Below are positions 18,249 through 27,800 of a stretch of 64,000 nucleotides of DNA, in pieces (within the stretch, counting starts at the first letter, position 1; every line of letters starts with the position of its first letter). Below the pieces are notes generated by a model. The model was not told the origin of the DNA. It saw nothing but the letters and a program-made list of their open reading frames with translations, and did not search any database. The position numbers and the translations under genes are program-made. The DNA is from Actinacidiphila oryziradicis (GTDB lineage Bacteria; Actinomycetota; Actinomycetes; Streptomycetales; Streptomycetaceae), in NCBI RefSeq assembly GCF_005047355.1, contig NZ_SUMC01000015.1:1-64000 (forward strand), in the 5' to 3' direction.

Positions 18249-18571
18249 ATGTCATCGACGATCAAGCTCCTGACCTGGCCGGATGATTTATCGGCACCCG
18301 CAGGACTCTGTCGCCCGATTCGGCAGACCTGCCGAAACCGACCGGCGGCTAACGGTGAACGTGCTGGTGAGGCTGATCGAATCGGCCCTCACCGCGGATC
18401 GGGCGACAGAGTCCCGCAGTGCCCGTGGGGCGCGAAGGGATCGTCCTCCGCAGCAGGCCGTGGGCGCTGTCCGGGGCGGTGGCGTGCCTCGGCGCCGGCC
18501 CCTACCAAGACGTCGACGCCCAACTCCTGGAAGTCATCTACCTCCACCTCGCCACCCGCGCCTTCCTGTAG
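18249..18571 (+). pseudogene. small gene split by a miniature inverted-repeat element
   Basis: ATG at 18249 follows an AGAGGA ribosome-binding site and reads MSSTIKLLTWPDDLSAPA before meeting the element at 18304. If the element (18304-18413) and one copy of the flanking CCGCAG (18298-18303 and 18414-18419) are removed, the frame continues without a stop through RPWALSGAVACLGAGPYQDV and VIYLHLATRAFL to a TAG at 18569-18571, giving 68 residues with strongly GC-biased third positions throughout. The restored frame is good evidence that this was a real gene. The family is not recognised. Confidence 0.55.
18304..18413 (+). mobile_element. 110-bp miniature inverted-repeat element, copy 1
   Basis: Starts GACTCTGTCGCCCGATTCG and ends with the inverse (one mismatch). 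Flanked by a direct CCGCAG duplication that fits a 6-bp target-site duplication. No coding capacity. Related copies: 34439-34542, 50107-50176 (partial, opposite orientation) and 53332-53441. Confidence 0.75.
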
Positions 18572-18954
18572 GTGATCGCTTCCGATCCTCCTCTTTGGGA
18601 TCTTTGGCCGGTGTCCTCATCAGCGTGATCGAGCATGTCAGCTGCGTCCGTTGTGGCGTTCTTGCGTACGGCCGAAGCTTGCCGATACCATAAAAGGTTC
18701 TCCACTCCCGTGGATCGTGCCCTAACTGCCGTCCGCGTGCGATCTGCCGCCGAACCCGACGCGGGAGGACACGGACACACGCTGCCGGTGGGAACACCCC
18801 GAGTTCGGCGCCACCTGCTGTTCGGGACCCAATGGGCGCGCTGCCAAGAAGGAGCGGGGGGAAATGGATAGGGCCAGCAACCGCAAGGAACGCTACGCGG
18901 GCCGGCGAGGCTCGCCGTTTTGCGGCCGGAGAGGACAGCGACTGACTCCGCCCC
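18572..18954. other. intergenic stretch with no supportable gene
   Basis: Open frames here lack RBS, homology and consistent codon bias. Nothing could be assigned. Confidence 0.4.
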
Positions 18955-19218
18955 TTATCGCACAGGACCTGGATTGACGCGGGCCGGTTGTTCCCCTCCG
19001 AACAGGGAAATGGGCCCTGCCTCGGTCTCGTACGACACTGCTGCACGGCCCCCGGTACTGGTGAGCTCGCCTACGTCATACCGGGCCGGCGCCAGGAGTC
19101 CGCGCCGGCCCTGCTCCGTCTGCGCGACCCGGTCCCCAAGTCCGTCGAGATGGACCCCGAGCAACCGGCCGCCACCGTAGGAGACGGCATCGGGGAGTTC
19201 AGGGACCAGGCGCAGCAT
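18955..19218 (-). CDS. hypothetical protein, probably a 5'-truncated fragment
   Basis: 87 codons with strongly GC-biased third positions. Residues include DMLRLVPELPDAVSYGGG, LLGVHLDGLGDRV and YDVGELTSTGGRAAVSYE, which look like a genuine beta-rich protein rather than noise. No RBS precedes the ATG at 19218, and the frame is closed by a TGA about 40 bases upstream, so the original N-terminus is probably missing. I do not recognise the family. The region 19219-19731 that follows holds only short coding-like pieces, for example a plus-strand 40-codon frame at 19408-19530 and a helical, Arg-rich tail ending at 19667. Confidence 0.35.
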   Translation of the reverse strand: MLRLVPELPDAVSYGGGRLLGVHLDGLGDRVAQTEQGRRGLLAPARYDVGELTSTGGRAAVSYETEAGPISLFGGEQPARVNPGPVR

Positions 19219-19731
19219 GTCGGTGACCCGGTCGCGGAAAGTGACCGGGGGCGGTTCTCAGGTTCACGACGCAACTGGTCCGTCAGCAGCGGAGTCCCAG
19301 GGCGGTTCCCGCGGCCCGCGACGAACAGCCGCGCCGCGGGTGTTACAGCGTGGCGTTGATCGTGAAGACCTCCGCGGAATCAGTACTGCTGCAAGACGTT
19401 GTGCCGTATGCGCCTACGCGTCGGCAGCGCCACCGACCCACCCGTCATCGCCATCACCCGCGGCATCCAGCTCCACCTCCTCGACCTCCTCGGCCTGGAA
19501 CCCACACATCCCCGCCGGCCGGAGACCTGAACGAAGTACCCACGAAGTACGGAGCCAGCCGGCGGAGACGGGCCGAACTGCTGCGGGCGGCCCGGCGCAT
19601 CCTGTCCCAGCTGCTCTCCGGGCGGCAGGACCTGCTGGCGGAGCTGCGCCGGAGCGAGACCGAGTAGACCGCGACCTCCGCCGGGCGGCGGGACGACCGG
19701 GGACACGGGTCCGTAGACCGGCGGCCCCGAC

Positions 19732-21186
19732 TCACCCCCGCGGCGCGCGCAACTCCCGCAGCGGCCAAGGGCCCAGCGGCGCCGTGCGCCACCGAGCGGT
19801 GAATGTACCGGCGGCGAGCGAGCACGTCACGGCCAGCTGGTGCGGCGTCTCCAGGAACGACACGTCGGCGACCAGCGTGTCCGCGTCCGTCCAGCCCGCA
19901 CTCACCGCGGCCGGCACCAGCCCGTCCGGGTCCGCGTCGACCGTCCATCTCGTGCCGTCGAACCGCAGGTCCAGCCGTGACTCGCCCTCGGCCAGCGACA
20001 GGACCCAGCCGTCCCCGTCCCCGTCCGCGGCGACCGCGACCCCGGTCAGCGACGGCTGGTCCGCGCACGTACCGCCCTCCGGCGCGAACTCCGTCGCCGA
20101 CCACGCGGCGGCGTCCGCCAGCGGCGCCGACTTCGCCGTGAGCGGCGGCAACGCGAGCCGGGACAGTTGCTCCCGCAGCGCCGCGTCCTCGTCCTCCCGG
20201 CCCGCCAGCGGTCCGGGGCCGAACGCGGGCAGCAGGTGCTCCCAGGCCAGGTCGAGTACGGCCTGCATCTGCTCGGTCGCCGCGGTCATCGCGACCACCG
20301 CGTCGTATTCGGGGAGCACCAGGCAGAACTGGCCGTATGCGCCGTCGCCCCGATACCCGTGCCGGGACTTCCAGAACTGGAACCCGTACCCCTGCTGCCA
20401 GTCCGAGGCCGCCCCCTCGGCGGTGCCGTCCGCGTTCGAGATGTGCGGGCGGGTCGCCTCGGCCACCCACGAGGCGGGCAGTAGCCGCTCGCCCTGCCAT
20501 ACGCCGCCGCGCAGGTAGAGCATTCCGAGACGGGCGATCGCGTCCGTGGTGGCGTGCAGCCCGCTGTAGCCGATGTCACGGCCGGCCGGGTGCTGCAGCC
20601 AGGCTGTCTCGCCGATGCCCAGCGGGTCGAACACCCGGGGCCGCAGATACTCCGTCAGCGACTGGCCGGTCACCCGCTGGACGATGGCGGCGAGGGTATA
20701 CGTGCAGGGCTGGTTGTACGCGAAGACCGTGCCCGGGTCGCGGTCCGGGGGCAGCAGCAGGAAGCCGCGGACCGGTTCGTCCGGGTCGAGGGCGAACGCC
20801 CGGTCGGCCATGTCGGTGAGGTGCCCGCTGGCCATGGACGCGATGTGCCGGACCAGCATGGCGCGGCTGCGCGGGTCGGTTATCTCGGCTTCGAACTCCG
20901 GGAAGTACGAGATCACCGGGTCGTCCAGGCGCAGCAGTCCCTCGGCGGCGGCCAGACCTGCGGCCGTCGAGGTGAAACTCTTGCTGAGGGAGTAGAGCAG
21001 GTGCACGCGGTCCGGGGTGTACGGCGCCCACCAGCCGGCCGCGACGAGGCGGTCGTGGCGCACGATTATCAGGCTGTGCGGTTCGATGTGCGGCGCGGCG
21101 TTCAGGGCGTCGAGGAAGGCGTGGACGCCGTGTGCATCGACGCCTTCGGCCGCCGGAGTGCCGGCCGGCAGGGGTTGAGCGCTCAT
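19732..21186 (-). CDS. serine hydrolase of the beta-lactamase/penicillin-binding-protein-like family
   Basis: 484 residues. The beta-lactamase (class C/esterase) fold occupies about 1-335, with the nucleophile motif S66-L-S-K69 in LLYSLSKSF, a tyrosine motif in FAYNQPCTYTLAAIV near 165, and a third motif region YRGDGAYGQF. The remaining 150 residues form a beta-rich C-terminal domain seen in many Streptomyces esterase/peptidase relatives. No signal peptide is present, so it is probably cytoplasmic. ATG at 21186 has an AGAGGAA RBS; longer upstream extensions are not homologous. Likely an esterase, amidase or D-aminopeptidase; substrate unknown. Confidence 0.88.
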   Translation of the reverse strand: MSAQPLPAGTPAAEGVDAHGVHAFLDALNAAPHIEPHSLIIVRHDRLVAAGWWAPYTPDRVHLLYSLSKSFTSTAAGLAAAEGLLRLDDPVISYFPEFEAEITDPRSRAMLVRHIASMASGHLTDMADRAFALDPDEPVRGFLLLPPDRDPGTVFAYNQPCTYTLAAIVQRVTGQSLTEYLRPRVFDPLGIGETAWLQHPAGRDIGYSGLHATTDAIARLGMLYLRGGVWQGERLLPASWVAEATRPHISNADGTAEGAASDWQQGYGFQFWKSRHGYRGDGAYGQFCLVLPEYDAVVAMTAATEQMQAVLDLAWEHLLPAFGPGPLAGREDEDAALREQLSRLALPPLTAKSAPLADAAAWSATEFAPEGGTCADQPSLTGVAVAADGDGDGWVLSLAEGESRLDLRFDGTRWTVDADPDGLVPAAVSAGWTDADTLVADVSFLETPHQLAVTCSLAAGTFTARWRTAPLGPWPLRELRAPRG

Positions 21187-21379
21187 CAGATGGTTCCTCT
21201 GGTCGGCATGGCTGGCGGTCGTGGACGGCGTTCCGCGCACCGGACGTGCGGGTTTCCACCTTGCCGAGCCGGTCAGCCGGTGTCCAGAGTCTGTCTCGCG
21301 CACTGGACCGGTGGTAGGCGGGCCGGCACCCAGTCCTGCTGCCTCCACGACCGGCCGACCTCCTGCGGCGCCTCGCCGA

Positions 21380-21700
21380 GACGCCCCAGCCCAGGCCGTT
21401 GCTCGCCCAGGTCCGCCAAGGACCGCAGCTACTCTTCCCGGGATGGTTCCCGGACGGCCGATGGCGACTGCCGCGATGCCCCACAAGCTCAGCCGCCACG
21501 GCATCACCGTCCGTGCCACCCCGCAAGGCCGGCCCTGGCCGCGCTCGCCGCCGGCCTCCCGGCGGCCATCCTCGCCGACCTCCTGGGCATGCACCGCAAC
21601 ACCGTGGTCCGCTGGGTCACCTACGCCAGGCGGGACTGGGCCGAGCTCGCCGTTCGGGCCTCAGACGAGGAAGAACGCACCGTGAAGGGTGCCGATGATA
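21380..21700 (+). pseudogene. tyrosine recombinase C-terminal remnant with frameshifts
   Basis: Three frames carry successive pieces of one protein: LLAQVRQGPQLLFPGWF, then PHKLSRHGITVRATPQ, then AALAAGLPAAILADLLGMHRN and TVVRWVTYARRDWAEL. This order and the closing HTH-like segment are typical of the C-terminus of a Streptomyces tyrosine-type integrase. A similar, differently decayed piece lies at 44056-44330 on the other strand. Confidence 0.6.
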
Positions 21701-21910
21701 CGACCAAGATTCGTGCACAGGCTGGGCAGTCGATAGGGTTCAGGGTCACTACCGCACCTCGTTCGACCAAGGAGCTGGTCAGAGCGCGTGCCTCAGCGGG
21801 CGCGCACTCCGCGGAGGCGTTACTGGCTCCTGACGACCCGAGCCATCGGACTGGGGGGCGATCTTCACGGCTGGGCAGACGGGTGCCTGCCGGCGGAACA
21901 GGAGGAATCA

Positions 21911-23407
21911 GTGGCACGGATCATCGCCGAGGTCTCACGGACGTTCAACGAGTACCTGCTACTGCCGAATCGGACCCGGACCGATTGCTCTCCTGGGGCC
22001 GTCGACCTGCGCACGCCCCTGGTGCGGCACCGGGTGGGCGACGCGTCGGCGATCGAGCTGCACTCCCCGTTCACTTCGGCGATCATGCAAGCGGTTAGCT
22101 CCCCGGAGCTCGCGATCGCGCTCGCGCGCAACGGCGGCCTGAGCTTCGTACACCACAACCAGTCGATCGAGGAACAGGCCGCAGCCGTCCGGAAGGTGAA
22201 GAACTTCAAGGCCGGGTTCGTCACGAGCGACACGAACGTCCGCCCCGACGACACCCTGAGCCACCTGGTCAGCGTCATGCACCGCACCGGCCACAGCACC
22301 GCTGCCGTCACCCACGACGGAAGCGCTGCCGGCCGCCTGCTCGGACTGGTCACCTCCCGCGACTTCCACCCCCAGCGCCACGACCTCGACGGACCCGTCA
22401 GCGGCCGGATGACTGCCATCGCCGACCTGCCCCACGCCGATTGCGACATCACGCTCTCCGCGGCCAACGCGCGGCTGTGGGACGAGCGACTGGACTGCCT
22501 TCCGGTACTGGACGACGACGGGCACCTGCAGCATCTGGTATTCCGGTCCGACTACGCGGACAACAAGCGCTTCCCCAACCAGGTCGTGGACGGCGGCAAG
22601 CGCCTGCGTGTGGGCGCGGGCGTCAACACCCACGACTACCGTGAGCGCGTCCCCGCGCTGACGGAGGCGGGTGCGGACGTGTTGTGTTTCGACTCGTCCG
22701 ACGGCTACAGCGACTGGCAGGCGCAAGCCCTCACCTGGGTGAAGAAGCACTATCCGGAGATCCCGATCGGCGGCGGGAACGTGGTCGACGGCGAGGCGTT
22801 CACCTTCCTCGCCGAGGCCGGTGCGGACTTCGTCAAGGTCGGCGTGGGCGGGGGCTCCATCTGCATCACCCGCGACCAGAAGGGCATCGGCCGAGGCCAG
22901 GCGAGCGCCGTCCTGGACGTCGCCGCAGCCCGGGAGGCCTTCGTCGAGCGCACCGGCGAGTACGTGCCTGTCTGCTCCGACGGCGGGCTGGTGCACGATT
23001 ACCACGTGGCTCTGGCGCTGGCGATGGGATCCGACTTCGTCATGATGGGCCGCTACTTCGCCCGCTTCGACCAGGCACCCGGCGCGAAGCTCCCCACCCG
23101 GGACGGCTTCGTCAAGGAGTACTGGGGCGAAGGCTCCAACCGTGCCCGCAACTGGCAGCGCTACGGCCAGGGCGGCCAGGGACTGATCTTCGAGGAAGGC
23201 GTCGACGGCTACGTCCCGTACGCAGGCGACCTCAACGAGGGCCTGGCCGTCACCATCGCAAAGATCAAATCCACCATGGTCTCCTGCGGCTCCACGTCAC
23301 TGCGGGAGTTCCAGTCCTCCGCCCGACTGACGCTGGTCTCCGAGCAGAGCTTCCAGGAGAGCCATGCAAACGTCACTGTGCGGGACACCTCGGCAACGGT
23401 CGCCTGA
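21911..23407 (+). CDS. guaB: IMP dehydrogenase (second-type, resembling eukaryotic enzymes)
   Basis: 498 residues forming an (alpha/beta)8 IMPDH with an inserted CBS pair (about 100-220). The catalytic loop GGGSICITRDQKGIGRGQAS places the nucleophilic cysteine near residue 316, and the mobile flap has ARNWQRYGQGG near 412 with the catalytic Arg/Tyr pair; FEEGVDGYVPYAGDL follows. The start FNEYLLLPNRT and the flap wording differ from the usual streptomycete GuaB and look closer to eukaryote/protozoan IMPDHs. GTG at 21911 has a good AGGAGGAA RBS. It oxidises IMP to XMP in GMP synthesis; an extra copy could confer tolerance to IMPDH inhibitors such as mycophenolic acid (inference). Flanked by recombinase and IS remnants, so probably acquired. 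Confidence 0.9.
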   Translation: MARIIAEVSRTFNEYLLLPNRTRTDCSPGAVDLRTPLVRHRVGDASAIELHSPFTSAIMQAVSSPELAIALARNGGLSFVHHNQSIEEQAAAVRKVKNFKAGFVTSDTNVRPDDTLSHLVSVMHRTGHSTAAVTHDGSAAGRLLGLVTSRDFHPQRHDLDGPVSGRMTAIADLPHADCDITLSAANARLWDERLDCLPVLDDDGHLQHLVFRSDYADNKRFPNQVVDGGKRLRVGAGVNTHDYRERVPALTEAGADVLCFDSSDGYSDWQAQALTWVKKHYPEIPIGGGNVVDGEAFTFLAEAGADFVKVGVGGGSICITRDQKGIGRGQASAVLDVAAAREAFVERTGEYVPVCSDGGLVHDYHVALALAMGSDFVMMGRYFARFDQAPGAKLPTRDGFVKEYWGEGSNRARNWQRYGQGGQGLIFEEGVDGYVPYAGDLNEGLAVTIAKIKSTMVSCGSTSLREFQSSARLTLVSEQSFQESHANVTVRDTSATVA

Positions 23408-23527
23408 GAAGCCGTCGCCAAAGGAAAACGGGCCGACGGGAGGGAATAGTCGACAGTCGGAATAAACCCCTTGCGCCAGTATTGATGGAACTGCGGAACG
23501 TCGACCGACTGCAGCAAGCCTGGCGAG

Positions 23528-24119
23528 TTGACCGCGTCGACCGCTGATTTCCTGCACCTCGACACCATCTCGCTCAAGCGCCTGTACGTCCTGGTATTTA
23601 TCGAGCACGCACCCGGCGCGTTCACCTCGCTGGCGTCACCGCCCACCCCCCCCGCCCAGCGGACCACGCGGATGTCGCATCGACTCGTTGCGCTTCCTCA
23701 TCCGGGATCGAGACACGAAGTACACCCGTTCCTTCGACGCCGTCTTCGAAGCAGACGACGTGGAAGTGCTCCTCAGCCCACCCCGGGCACCAAGAGCGAA
23801 CGCCATCGGCGAGAGAATCGTGGGCACCCTTCGCCGCGAGCTCCTCGACCGGATCCTGATCTACAACGAGGCCCACGCCCAGGCAGTGCTCACCGAATAC
23901 GTCGGGCACTACAACCAATACCGCCCTCACCAGTCCCGGCAGCAACTACCCCCGCAAGCACCGAACTGCCCGTCCCGGCAACCGCCACAGACCTCCACGC
24001 CTAACGGGTCCGACGACGCCCCATACTTGGCGGCCTCATCAACGAGTACCACCAAGCCACCTGACCGAACGGCATCGCCGCAGCTCACAGCACCGAATCG
24101 TATTTTCGAGCGGCACAGG
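23528..24119 (+). mobile_element. right half of an rve/DDE-type insertion sequence with broken transposase
   Basis: The catalytic domain is spread over shifted frames: [21 protein letters not shown] with the first Asp, then from 23688 [19 protein letters not shown] with the second Asp and [17 protein letters not shown] with the Glu, then [13 protein letters not shown] third frame supplies [10 protein letters not shown] and a stop near 24062. The right terminal repeat, ending CACAGG at 24119, is the inverse of the left end at 16511-16536. The N-terminal half is missing and frameshifts are present, so it cannot transpose itself. Confidence 0.75.
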
Positions 24120-24122
24120 GTT

Positions 24123-24335
24123 GTGACCTCGATCGAGAGGACCGCGTATCCGCGGTTCAAGCGGCTGATCACCGCGCATGAGCTGCATCTGTTCTTCGCG
24201 CCGAGCCGTGACGAGGTCGAGTGGGCTTCTGTTCTGACCGATGGTGACGAGCACCTGCTGGCCCTGCTGCTGGCGCTGAGCTGCGGGAACAGATCCTCTC
24301 TCGTGTCGGGGTTACGGGGGAGGATGCCGGGTTAG
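24123..24335 (+). pseudogene. Tn3-family transposase N-terminal fragment
   Basis: Immediately after the IS end, a GTG at 24123 opens [33 protein letters not shown] and [13 protein letters not shown], the start of a Tn3-type transposase (DUF4158 region). Homology ends after about 55 residues of a protein that is normally near 1000 residues long. The IS seems to have inserted at, or recombined with, the very start of this gene. Confidence 0.6.
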
Positions 24336-25951
24336 ATCACGCGGAAGAGGTCGGCGGCGGCGTGGACGTCGGTGAGATCCTCGATGGAGCGGAGGTTGTC
24401 GCACAGGGCGTCCAGGACCGAGCTGGCTTCGGCGGCGCGCGGGGCGCCGATGGCCACGCCGAAGACGCGGAAGCCCAGCAGGTGCTTGGCGTCGTTCCAG
24501 CCGCGCATCCATTCCTCGGTGACGCCGCATTCGTCGTCGGTGATCATCACGATGTCGCCGCGCGTGCGGGCGGCGTCGTTGAACTCCTCCTCCAGCAGTT
24601 CGCCGGCCGCTGTCAGCGGCCTCTGATAGCTGGTGCCGCCGCCGAGGAAGGTCTCCGCGAAGTCGAGCACGTGGGCGATGCCGGCGGGCTGGCCGGCCGG
24701 GAAGCGGAAGACCTGGATCTTGTCGGCGGCGGAGAACAGGATGCCGACGAAGTCACGCTTGGCGCGGCGGGCCTGATCCAGCAGCGCCAGGGCGCACGCC
24801 TTGGCCCACGCCTCCCGGGTGACTCCGCCGGGCCCTGCCTCGTACATGGAGTGCGAGGTGTCTACGCACGCGATGATGGCGCCCTGGCCGGTGGTCTGCT
24901 CCCCCTGGCTGTCATAGAGCATCAGCTCCCCGGCGGCGTAGCGCGCGGCGAACACCGCACGCAGCTCAGGCAGGCCGAGGTTGGCCAGCTCGGAGGGGAT
25001 GACGCGGGAGAGGTCATTGCCGAGCGTGACGCCGACCAGCTCCCCGGCAGCGTTCTCCACCTTGCGGGCGCACTCACCGCTGGCCATCTGCCGGAAACGG
25101 CCGATCAGCTCGGCCCACTGTCCGAGACGGCCGGTGCGCAGCCGCTCGGCGAGCCGGGCGCGCCGGCCGAACGGCATCCGCTCCAGCTCGCCGGAATCGA
25201 CTCCCCATGCCCGCATCAGCGCGGCCTCCTCCCGCGCGGCCTCGGCGGCCTTCGCCGCCGCGTTCCGCGCGGCGGCACGGATACCGGGGGCCGCCGCCAC
25301 GAGGGCCTGCGCGGCGTCCTGGGCGGCCTGCTGTGCAGCGGCCTCGGCGGCCTCGGCGGCCTCGATCGCCTGTTGTACGGCGTCGGCGGCCGGGGCCGGC
25401 ACGGTGCCGTCCTCGTCGGCCCCGTCGGCGGCCTGCTGGAGCGCCTCGCCCACGGCGGTCGCCGCGCCTTCGGTGTCCTGCTGGGCCTTCTTCGCCTGCT
25501 CGGCCTGTTCCTGGGCATCCCGGGAGCGCTCCAGCATCCGGCGCAGCGCGGCGGCCTGGGCGAGCACGGCCATGGCGGCGGCGTAGGGGTCGCCGGCCGT
25601 CTCCCGGCGCAGCTCGGCGAACTCCATTGACTCCACCAGTGAGGTGATGACCTGGTGGTTGACCAGCCGGGAGGGGTCCATCTCCTCGCGCTCGCGCAAC
25701 CGCGGGCTGACCTTGTATGCGCCCAGGAACGCGTCGGTCAGGAGGTCGGTGGTGTAGTCGTAGCGCTCGTTCAGCTCCTCGGCCAGATCGCGCAGTCCGG
25801 CCGACTGCTCGTAGGTGTCGCGCCATGCGATCTGGTCGAACCGGTCCGCGACCACGGCCGTGGTGTGCCGCTCGGGAGCTGCGGCGGACAGGCCCAGCCA
25901 CTTCCCGGCCCGGCTCGCCAGCTCGTTGAGCTTGCTCGGTGTCTTGCCCAT
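24332..25951 (-). CDS. VWA-domain protein paired with a MoxR ATPase (ViaA/CoxE-like)
   Basis: 539 residues. An N-terminal helical region is followed by a long Ala/Gln/Glu-rich segment (about 160-270) predicted to be coiled-coil, then a second helical block and a C-terminal von Willebrand A domain. The MIDAS motif reads [12 protein letters not shown] near 357, fully DxSxS, with the later Thr and Asp ([19 protein letters not shown]). Such proteins work with MoxR/RavA AAA+ ATPases to remodel or insert cofactors into client complexes. ATG at 25951 has a GGGGGA RBS and lies 19 bases after the stop of the ATPase gene. The client is unknown; the flanks are mobile-element debris. Confidence 0.87.
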   Translation of the reverse strand: MGKTPSKLNELASRAGKWLGLSAAAPERHTTAVVADRFDQIAWRDTYEQSAGLRDLAEELNERYDYTTDLLTDAFLGAYKVSPRLREREEMDPSRLVNHQVITSLVESMEFAELRRETAGDPYAAAMAVLAQAAALRRMLERSRDAQEQAEQAKKAQQDTEGAATAVGEALQQAADGADEDGTVPAPAADAVQQAIEAAEAAEAAAQQAAQDAAQALVAAAPGIRAAARNAAAKAAEAAREEAALMRAWGVDSGELERMPFGRRARLAERLRTGRLGQWAELIGRFRQMASGECARKVENAAGELVGVTLGNDLSRVIPSELANLGLPELRAVFAARYAAGELMLYDSQGEQTTGQGAIIACVDTSHSMYEAGPGGVTREAWAKACALALLDQARRAKRDFVGILFSAADKIQVFRFPAGQPAGIAHVLDFAETFLGGGTSYQRPLTAAGELLEEEFNDAARTRGDIVMITDDECGVTEEWMRGWNDAKHLLGFRVFGVAIGAPRAAEASSVLDALCDNLRSIEDLTDVHAAADLFRVI

Positions 25952-25970
25952 GGTCCTGATCCCCCGGTGT

Positions 25971-27170
25971 TCAGAGCTGGGCCTGCACCATGCTCGCGTC
26001 CACGCCGAGGGCCTCGGTGAGAACGCGGGCGCGGACGGCGCGCTGGCGGCCGGTGACTCGGTCAATGGCGGCGGTGGAGCGGCCGGCGCTCGCCGCCTCC
26101 TCGCGTAGTTTCTCCAGCCGCTTCCCCGCCGTGGCGAGCTTGTTGTGGGCCTTCTTGATGACCCACTCGCTCAGCGCCTCGCGGGACTGCCCGGCCATGG
26201 CGTCGAGCTGGGCCTCCAGCTCCTCGATGGCGTCGGCCAGGTCGAGCGCCTCCTTGGCGTCGGGGTTGACCAGTTGCAGCACCTCGCGCTCGACGGTCGG
26301 GCGTTCGGCGGGGGAGTCCCACAGCACGTGAGTCAGCACCGACAGGTCGGTCTCGGCGACCGCCGGGCGGCCGTCGAGGTACGCGGACGCCTGGAGCAGG
26401 CCCACCGCCTGCCGCCAGCGGCGGTCAGAGGCGACGAGTTCCTTGCGGCGCAGGGCGGCCCGCAGCGTACACACCGCATCCACGATCACGTCGGGGACGT
26501 CCATGGCCGGGACGGCTTCGGTCACGGCGTACTGCAACGCGGCCAGCTCGATGGTGGTCCGTGTCGGTGCCGCCGGGCGGCTGACGGCGGAGCGGACCAG
26601 CGCGGCGAAGTTCAAGGGGTCTGCCAGGTACCCGACCTCGATCCGCACCAGCAGCCGGTCGTAGATCGCGGCCGAATCCTCTCCGCTGGGCAGTTCGTTG
26701 CTCGCCGTGATGGCCCCGATCAGGGGGCAGCGGATCGGCTCGCCGCCGCTCTCGGGGTGGTAGATCCGCTCGTTGAGGTAGCCCAACGTCTCGTTCAGAG
26801 CCGCCGTGGAGCACTTGAAAATCTCGTCGATGAACGCGACATGCGCGGTCGTGGCGCGGCCGTCGTAGACCTGGCGGTACTCACCCCGGGCCAGCGCGGC
26901 GACGTCGATGGGACCGAACATCCTCGTCGGCACGGTGAACTTCGACAGGAGGATCTCCCAGTAGGCCGCCCCCCCGACCCTGCCCGTGAGCTCCCGGGCC
27001 ATCTCGGACTTCGCCGTTCCGGGCGGGCCGAGCACCAATGAGTGCTGCCCGGCCAGCAGCGTCACCACCAGCGTCCGCACCACGTCAGCCCGCTCGTAGA
27101 AACGGTCCGACACCTCGTCGCTGATCGCCCGCAGCCTCTTAGCCGTGTCCTGCGCGTCCTGTGCGCCCAT
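25971..27170 (-). CDS. MoxR/RavA-family AAA+ ATPase
   Basis: 399 residues. Walker A GPPGTAKS at 48-55, Walker B AFIDEIFKCS near 115, sensor 1 ITASNELP near 165 and an arginine-finger region IYDRLLVRIEV; the lid and a charged helical C-terminal arm follow. The sequence AYWEILLSKFTVPTRMFGP after Walker A is typical of the RavA branch. ATG at 27170 is preferred; a TTG six bases earlier is possible and the RBS is weak. It is the first gene of a two-gene unit with the VWA protein, matching the RavA-ViaA arrangement. Confidence 0.88.
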   Translation of the reverse strand: MGAQDAQDTAKRLRAISDEVSDRFYERADVVRTLVVTLLAGQHSLVLGPPGTAKSEMARELTGRVGGAAYWEILLSKFTVPTRMFGPIDVAALARGEYRQVYDGRATTAHVAFIDEIFKCSTAALNETLGYLNERIYHPESGGEPIRCPLIGAITASNELPSGEDSAAIYDRLLVRIEVGYLADPLNFAALVRSAVSRPAAPTRTTIELAALQYAVTEAVPAMDVPDVIVDAVCTLRAALRRKELVASDRRWRQAVGLLQASAYLDGRPAVAETDLSVLTHVLWDSPAERPTVEREVLQLVNPDAKEALDLADAIEELEAQLDAMAGQSREALSEWVIKKAHNKLATAGKRLEKLREEAASAGRSTAAIDRVTGRQRAVRARVLTEALGVDASMVQAQL

Positions 27171-27328
27171 ATTCAATCATTGCCTGTGAGGCCCTGTTGG
27201 CTGACGAGACGGCCCTTCCCCCCGAAATCATCCGCCCAGGTGGGACCTTGATGACTGGTCCCTGGTCGTATCGGTTGCTCGCCCCGCTGTCCTCCCCTGG
27301 ACACGGCACGGCGGCATCATGATCCGTC

Positions 27329-27800
27329 GTGCTGCTGCGCCTGGCCTACCTCGCCGTGACCAACACCTTCACACTCCTACGGCTGCTGCCGATGAGCGAC
27401 CGGGACAAGGACATCGAGATCCTCGGGCTGCGGCACCAGCTGCCGGTCCTGCAGCGCCAGACCGGAGAGCCCGTGTTCACCGCCACCGACCGTGCGCTGC
27501 TCGCGGGGCTGCTCCACCACCTCCCAATGGACAAGCTGCGCCAACTCCTGCTCCTGGTACACCCCGACACAATCATGCGGTGGCACCGCGACCTGCTCAA
27601 ACGGCGGCATACCGCGACCTGCGTACCGAGGCGGCGCGGCCGCCCCCCACCGTCCGCTCGATCCGAGCCCTGATCCTCCGCCTGGCCCGCGAGAACAGCT
27701 CCTGGGGGTACCCGGCGCATCCACGGCGAGCTCGGGGCCCTGGGCATCAAGGTCGCCGCCTCCACCGCCTGGGAAATCCTCCGGTGCGCCACGAGGCACT
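27329..27800 (+). pseudogene. transposase N-terminal remnant (LRHQ-type, rve family) with frameshift
   Basis: The first frame reads LLRLAYLAVTNTFTLLRLL, KDIEILGLRHQLPVLQRQ, TATDRALLAGLLHHL and LVHPDTIMRWHRDL, a typical N-terminus of an IS481/IS3-like transposase. After a frameshift near 27620 another frame gives IRALILRLARENSSWGY, and a third continues the helix. Homology stops near 27790, where an ISL3-type remnant begins on the other strand. Confidence 0.65.

Noticed and set aside
25207..25647. Possible low-complexity repeat gene on the plus strand
   Set aside because: Explained by the Ala-rich coiled-coil of the minus-strand VWA protein read in reverse.
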